Positions 5,966-6,210 of a stretch of DNA of 6,210 bases are shown here, piece after piece. The stretch covers positions 1 to 6,210 of the forward strand of contig JAMOMM010000496.1 of assembly GCA_027067085.1 (NCBI GenBank), in the 5' to 3' direction. Every line of letters begins with the position of its first letter. Within the stretch, counting starts at the first letter, position 1. The stretch comes from Hyphomicrobiales bacterium. Its GTDB lineage: Bacteria; Pseudomonadota; Alphaproteobacteria; Rhizobiales; Aestuariivirgaceae. The notes below the pieces were generated by a model. The model searched no databases and had not been told where the DNA came from. It was given only the letters and a program-made list of their open reading frames with translations. The position numbers and the translations under genes were made by a program.

Positions 5966-6210
5966 ATGTCAGCACCACTAAAACAACATTTAATTGACCC
6001 TGAAATATGCATTCGCTGTTACTCCTGCGAAATGGCTTGCACGGTTCAAGCCATTTCTCACAACGATGATAACGTTGTCGTTGATGGTGCAAAATGTGAG
6101 TTTTGCATGGCTTGCATTCCTGTTTGTCCAACGGGATCAATCGATGAATGGCGAGTGGTAGAAAGTCATTATGGTGTTGATGAACAATTTGGCTGGCTCG
6201 AACTTCCTAT
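5966..6210 (+). CDS. boxA: BoxA, NADPH-dependent reductase component of benzoyl-CoA 2,3-epoxidase (partial, 3' end outside window)
   Basis: The first 81 residues are visible. BoxA is an iron-sulfur flavoprotein that takes electrons from NADPH and passes them to BoxB. The family has an N-terminal bacterial-type 2[4Fe-4S] ferredoxin domain followed by an FAD/NADP-binding reductase domain; only the ferredoxin part is in the window. The two cluster motifs are CIRCYSCEMACT (Cys15, 18, 21, 25) and CEFCMACIPVCP (Cys44, 47, 50, 54). The first lacks the Pro that usually follows the fourth Cys (Thr26 here); all eight cysteines are present. HLIDPEICIRC (8-18) and CPTGSIDEWR (54-63) are typical of BoxA. 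The start lies 11 bases after boxB and has no clear Shine-Dalgarno, so translational coupling to boxB is likely. Confidence 0.95.
   Translation, partial: MSAPLKQHLIDPEICIRCYSCEMACTVQAISHNDDNVVVDGAKCEFCMACIPVCPTGSIDEWRVVESHYGVDEQFGWLELP

Noticed and set aside
1..6210. CRISPR array, insertion sequence, tRNA or attachment site
   Set aside because: No regularly spaced repeats, transposase frame, terminal inverted repeats, or tRNA-like cloverleaf was seen in either strand.

Overview
The window carries most of an aerobic benzoyl-CoA (box) degradation locus. Its gene order is a divergent MBL-fold gene (minus strand, cut by the left edge), then boxR, boxC, boxB and the start of boxA (all plus strand, boxA cut by the right edge). 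The genes suggest an aerobic Gram-negative proteobacterium. The DNA is AT-leaning for a box-bearing organism, and the spacers are clearly richer in AT than the genes. A moderate-GC alpha- or betaproteobacterium would fit, but the class cannot be fixed from this window.

Layout. Positions 1-790 (minus) encode an exported metallo-beta-lactamase-fold protein whose usual HxHxDH zinc motif has lost its first two histidines. Positions 791-1414 are a long AT-rich divergent spacer with no convincing gene. It holds several small inverted repeats and a plausible boxR promoter with a palindrome between its -35 and -10 boxes. Positions 1415-2338 encode BoxR, an XRE-type helix-turn-helix regulator fused to a shikimate-kinase-like domain, followed by a clear intrinsic terminator. 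Positions 2339-2791 form a second long spacer with a perfect 10-bp inverted repeat, weak promoter candidates and a doubtful antisense small ORF. Positions 2792-4468 (boxC), 4503-5954 (boxB) and 5966 onward (boxA) are packed with gaps of 34 and 11 bases and look like one transcript.

How the genes work together. Benzoyl-CoA, made by a ligase not seen here, is epoxidised to 2,3-epoxybenzoyl-CoA by the diiron enzyme BoxB. BoxA supplies the electrons from NADPH. BoxC then opens the ring hydrolytically to 3,4-dehydroadipyl-CoA semialdehyde and formate. BoxR is expected to repress the pathway and to sense benzoyl-CoA through its kinase-like domain. The terminator after boxR implies that boxCBA has its own promoter. 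The MBL-fold protein has no established place in the pathway.

The core system is known biology. The less ordinary signals are the degenerate MBL zinc site, the altered acidic pair in the BoxR kinase-like domain, the unassigned palindromes in the two spacers, and the possible small gene antisense to the boxR 3' region.
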